Positions 63,001 through 64,000 of a stretch of 64,000 nt of DNA are shown here, piece after piece (position 1 is the first letter of the stretch; the number at the start of each line of letters is the position of its first letter). This stretch comes from Nothopassalora personata. Lineage: Eukaryota > Ascomycota > Dothideomycetes > Mycosphaerellales > Mycosphaerellaceae. The stretch is taken from contig CM066289.1 in the NCBI GenBank assembly GCA_033816765.1, forward strand, positions 1 through 64,000. The letters are read 5' to 3'. Position numbers and translations under genes: made by a program. The notes beneath the pieces were generated by a model, which was given only the letters and a program-made list of their open reading frames with translations, did not search any database and was not told the DNA's origin.

Positions 63001-63836
63001 TTCAAGGCCTCCAACTCAGTCAAGGACTGGTGGTACAGCGGCTTGAAAGGGGGTTTCTTTCCTTCAACGAGATCAATCGCATGCTCAACCCCGTCGGGCA
63101 TCTTGCGCTTCGCCTGCTCATTAGGTGCGTATACATCTCGGAAGTCTGCAAATTCTTCAGGCCACGAGGGGCCCTCTCCTTCAGGTACTGCTGCAGCAAT
63201 AGCCCGAACACTCATCGCATAAACCTGCTTTGAGCTCTCGAGATCCTCAAGGAACTCGCGTGCGTCACGCTGCTGAACCGCAGGCGTCTCTGCACCGTAG
63301 TACCACTGGTCATCCTTATCGGCCTTCACTATCCGATTACGATGCCGCCAGGGTCTACCCAAAATCACTGATGGCCTACCCATAGGCACCGCGTAGCAGA
63401 TGGCGTCACTCACGCGCTCTACTCCCGCGTCATCAGCGAGTCGCAGCCGAACCGCAAAGGCGCCGTAGCAATACCCTGGATCATGCGCATACGACTCTAA
63501 CTTCGGCAGCCTTGCCCCATCAATGGGTTGCATTTGATGTCGGAGTACATACTCATACGACACTAGGCTGAGATCCGCACAGTCATCCAGGAGAAACGTG
63601 GCCTCGCGAAAGCCCTCACGAGTCTCGACTGCGCCTCGCAAGTGACGCGCTGGACACGCATCCACTCGCCTCAAGGGGTCGACTTCAGGAAAACTCGGAC
63701 TCAGGAGCGACCCACTTATGGTCCTCTGCCTTTTCCCTGGTCGCTGCGATGGACACACATCCACTCGCCTCAAGGGGTCGACTTCAGGAAAACTCGGACT
63801 CAGGAGCGACCCACTTATGGTCCTCTGCCTTTTCCC
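60078..63836 (-). CDS. pol: Pol polyprotein: protease, RT, RNase H, integrase, chromodomain
   Basis: Intact frame of about 1250 codons after the frameshift site, ending TGA at 60078. It has no ATG start near its beginning: an in-frame TGA lies just upstream of the site, so entry must be by -1 slippage from gag. Counting from 63773: protease box LLDDCADL at 61-68; RT about 235-455 with YLDD near 385; RNase H about 535-650 (ETDASGF, then LVDHANL); integrase HHCC about 800-850, and DDE residues in MDFITDLP, SDRGPVF and HPQTDGQTER; GPKFIGPYR (GPY/F) near 1115; C-terminal chromodomain about 1170-1225 (EYEVEAVLDRR, then YLVQWKDW, then NSWEP), which directs insertion to modified chromatin. It copies the element's RNA into DNA and inserts it. 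Odd points: Cys replaces Gly in the protease triplet, and a 33-residue stretch is duplicated at the start. Confidence 0.95.
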   Translation of the reverse strand, partial: GKRQRTISGSLLSPSFPEVDPLRRVDVCPSQRPGKRQRTISGSLLSPSFPEVDPLRRVDACPARHLRGAVETREGFREATFLLDDCADLSLVSYEYVLRHQMQPIDGARLPKLESYAHDPGYCYGAFAVRLRLADDAGVERVSDAICYAVPMGRPSVILGRPWRHRNRIVKADKDDQWYYGAETPAVQQRDAREFLEDLESSKQVYAMSVRAIAAAVPEGEGPSWPEEFADFRDVYAPNEQAKRKMPDGVEHAIDLVEGKKPPFKPLYHQSLTELEALKEYLAQAMEKGWIRRSASEAGAPILFVPKKNGTLRLCVDYRGLNEITVKNRYPLPLISETLDRLSGSRFFTTIDLKDAYHRIPIKRGDEWKTAFRTRYGHYEYLVMPFGLTNAPATFQGYINKALTGLVDDICVVYLDDILIYSETREAHVRAVRAVLERLRKFALFANPKKCHFFQESAEFLGFVVSAAGVSMDRSRVAAIEEWPTPTTFHEVQSFLGFCNFYRRFIEGYSRVCKPLTDLLKGSKDGKKHGPLTWTLSEEQAFRQLKAGFLGAPILRHFDPALRTRVETDASGFAIAGIISQLFGAEWHPIAFYSRKMIPAECNYETHDQELLAVVEAFKHWRPYLEGATHAVRVLVDHANLQGFMTVKQLNGRQARWATFLQSFDFVVEHRPGKTNPADAPSRRSDYAAITQQTSNLLPTLQSKLSFWKESLEGTSEPTVKRVLATCEAMQGDIGAAMAMRRGDLPHQDKPSLPAAVCAAVIQGQAYSSTGELIPLLMKIAQQQDDQCVACLAQAPSARDAKGWHVKDDLVYCGDAIVVPRDHAIRSHLIRMHHDDVLAGHFGRTKTEELLRRNYWWDSLSTDVKQYVQACRTCQGSKARRHRPYGELQPLPRPERPWQEITMDFITDLPPSTRAGCVYDAILVIVDRYSKMSLYIPTTKTCTAVELARLLRDEVVRHYGVPSGIVSDRGPVFTSQFWSDFCFEARVKRKLSTAFHPQTDGQTERANQTLEQYLRCYCSDNQTEWAEWLAVAEFAANNSIHPTLRMSPFEIAHGWRPEIAPAPTGSRDETQGGEVPAAVTAASRMRKLRATLEERWKAAAESQARYYNKTHQAKTYRVGDLVLLSTKNLKLAVPKKKMGPKFIGPYRITDAVGSQAYRLALPADSRLHNVFHVSLLEPYIGSDEDGPVPPLANEDGEYEVEAVLDRRKRKGKLQYLVQWKDWPEEYNSWEPAEGLANADRMVADYEASRRSK
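63579..63587 (-). other. Variant protease active-site triplet Asp-Asp-Cys
   Basis: Aspartic proteases of retroelements use Asp-Ser/Thr-Gly. Here the codons read GAT GAC TGT. The RIPed relative has Asp-Asn-Gly at 13641-13649, so Gly is probably ancestral and TGT arose by one transversion from GGT. Confidence 0.75.
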
Positions 63837-63846
63837 TGGTCGCTGC
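63649..63846 (-). repeat. 99-bp tandem duplication at the gag/pol junction
   Basis: Two nearly identical 99-bp units, 63649-63747 and 63748-63846 (for example TCCACTCGCCTCAAGGGG at 63661 and again at 63760). The length is a multiple of three, so Pol gains 33 residues without a frameshift. Each unit contains the GGGAAAA heptamer and the gag stop triplet. The RIPed relative has a single unit (13496 onward). Confidence 0.93.
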
Positions 63847-64000
63847 CCTTCTCAGTCAGAGCCTTCGCAGCGTCTACCCTGCGAACCGCTTGCGCGCCAC
63901 GGTCCTTCCACAGGTGCCTGTTCGGGCAATCCGTCTTAATGTGACCCTTCTTATGGCATCCATAGCACTCCGCTTTGGTCCTATCAAAGGTCACAGACGA
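63815..64000 (-). CDS. gag: Gag polyprotein, C-terminal end (partial)
   Basis: The last 62 codons including the stop; it continues beyond the right edge. The nucleocapsid zinc knuckle C-x2-C-x4-H-x4-C is intact at 63926-63967 (CYGCHKKGHIKTDC), followed by a basic tail (NRHLWKDRGAQAVRR) and TAA at 63815-63817. It binds and packages element RNA. The RIPed copy of the same knuckle is at 5894-5935. Confidence 0.92.
   Translation of the reverse strand, partial: SSVTFDRTKAECYGCHKKGHIKTDCPNRHLWKDRGAQAVRRVDAAKALTEKGSDQGKGRGP
63830..63836 (-). promoter_or_regulatory. -1 ribosomal frameshift heptamer GGGAAAA
   Basis: In the gag frame the bases are split G GGA AAA, the X XXY YYZ form needed for -1 slippage, four codons before the gag TAA. 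Slipping one base back gives GGG AAA AGG, which is exactly the pol frame (the codon beginning at 63830 is in register with the stop at 60078). The pol frame is closed by TGA a few codons upstream, so this short overlap is the only entry. A second copy at 63731-63737 lies past the gag stop and should be silent. Confidence 0.8.

Larger units (their letters stand above)
58686..64000 (-). mobile_element. Young, unmutated chromovirus-type Ty3/Gypsy element (5' part beyond window)
   Basis: GC-rich, with normal CpA/TpG and intact frames. From right to left (sense): gag end, -1 frameshift signal, pol, an antisense three-exon gene, polypurine tract and 3' LTR. The 5' LTR and most of gag are outside the window. 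It inserted into the integrase region of the older element; the adjoining 5 bp are GGGGA (58681-58685), whose partner should appear after the 5' LTR. Related to the RIPed element at 4671-19193, but diverged in the antisense gene, so it is a sister subfamily rather than the direct source. Confidence 0.92.

Noticed and set aside
60115..63944. Many plus-strand frames of 60-125 codons opposite pol
   Set aside because: Shadows of the GC-rich pol frame; no conserved motif and no counterpart in the RIPed copy.

Overview
This window is the left end of a chromosome from a filamentous ascomycete fungus (Pezizomycotina). It opens with a CCCTAA telomere array (1-190) and continues into at least 58 kb of transposon-filled subtelomere. 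Most of it carries the mark of repeat-induced point mutation (RIP): CpA and TpG are nearly absent, TpA is very common, reading frames break where Gln or Trp codons (CAA, CAG, TGG) would become stops, and Cys and His codons of zinc fingers have become Tyr. For example, positions 241-300 hold ten TpA, no CpA and no TpG. Genus cannot be told from the sequence; Hypocreales is only a guess.

Layout. 191-4405: RIP-degraded DNA with no recognisable gene. 4406-19193: a nest of Ty3/Gypsy elements. A remnant of a minus-strand copy (4406-4670) abuts a plus-strand chromovirus-like copy (4671-19193), whose gag/pol junction is split by a second, minus-strand Ty3/Gypsy element (6024-13490, 5-bp target duplication TTAGG). 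That element holds a small solo LTR (8785-8953), and the outer copy holds another (13766-14095). 19194-37900: unassigned RIPed DNA, a dispersed 0.8-0.9 kb repeat (R1) in several copies, and a RIPed Ty3/Gypsy pol on the minus strand. 37970-42550: RIPed Ty1/Copia remnants on the minus strand. 42780-48000: a cluster of a second repeat family (R2) with a solo LTR. 49400-50490: a minisatellite and two more solo LTRs. 50600-54631: two host-like pseudogenes, a small spliced one and a large telomere-associated RecQ-helicase-like one. 54632-58685: another RIPed Ty3/Gypsy element that cuts the helicase gene. 58686-64000: an unmutated, apparently young chromovirus-type Ty3/Gypsy element that enters from the right and inserted into the previous one. 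It is a relative of the RIPed copy at 4671-19193.

The most interesting biology is in the young element. Between the end of pol and its 3' LTR it carries a separate gene on the opposite strand, with two clean introns, encoding a 209-residue six-cysteine protein (59173-59943). The same antisense gene, RIPed, is present at the same place in the copy at 4671-19193. A different Ty3/Gypsy family (6024-13490) has an antisense reading frame in the same position, with a matching C-x2-C ... C-x2-C-x6-C module followed by a charged helical stretch. An antisense accessory gene next to the 3' LTR thus seems to be a shared trait of these elements. The young element also shows a textbook -1 frameshift heptamer (GGGAAAA) at the gag/pol junction, a 99-bp in-frame tandem duplication, and a Cys in place of Gly in the protease active-site triplet.

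Many coordinates inside RIPed elements are approximate, because frames are broken; LTR edges and target duplications were read base by base and are firmer.
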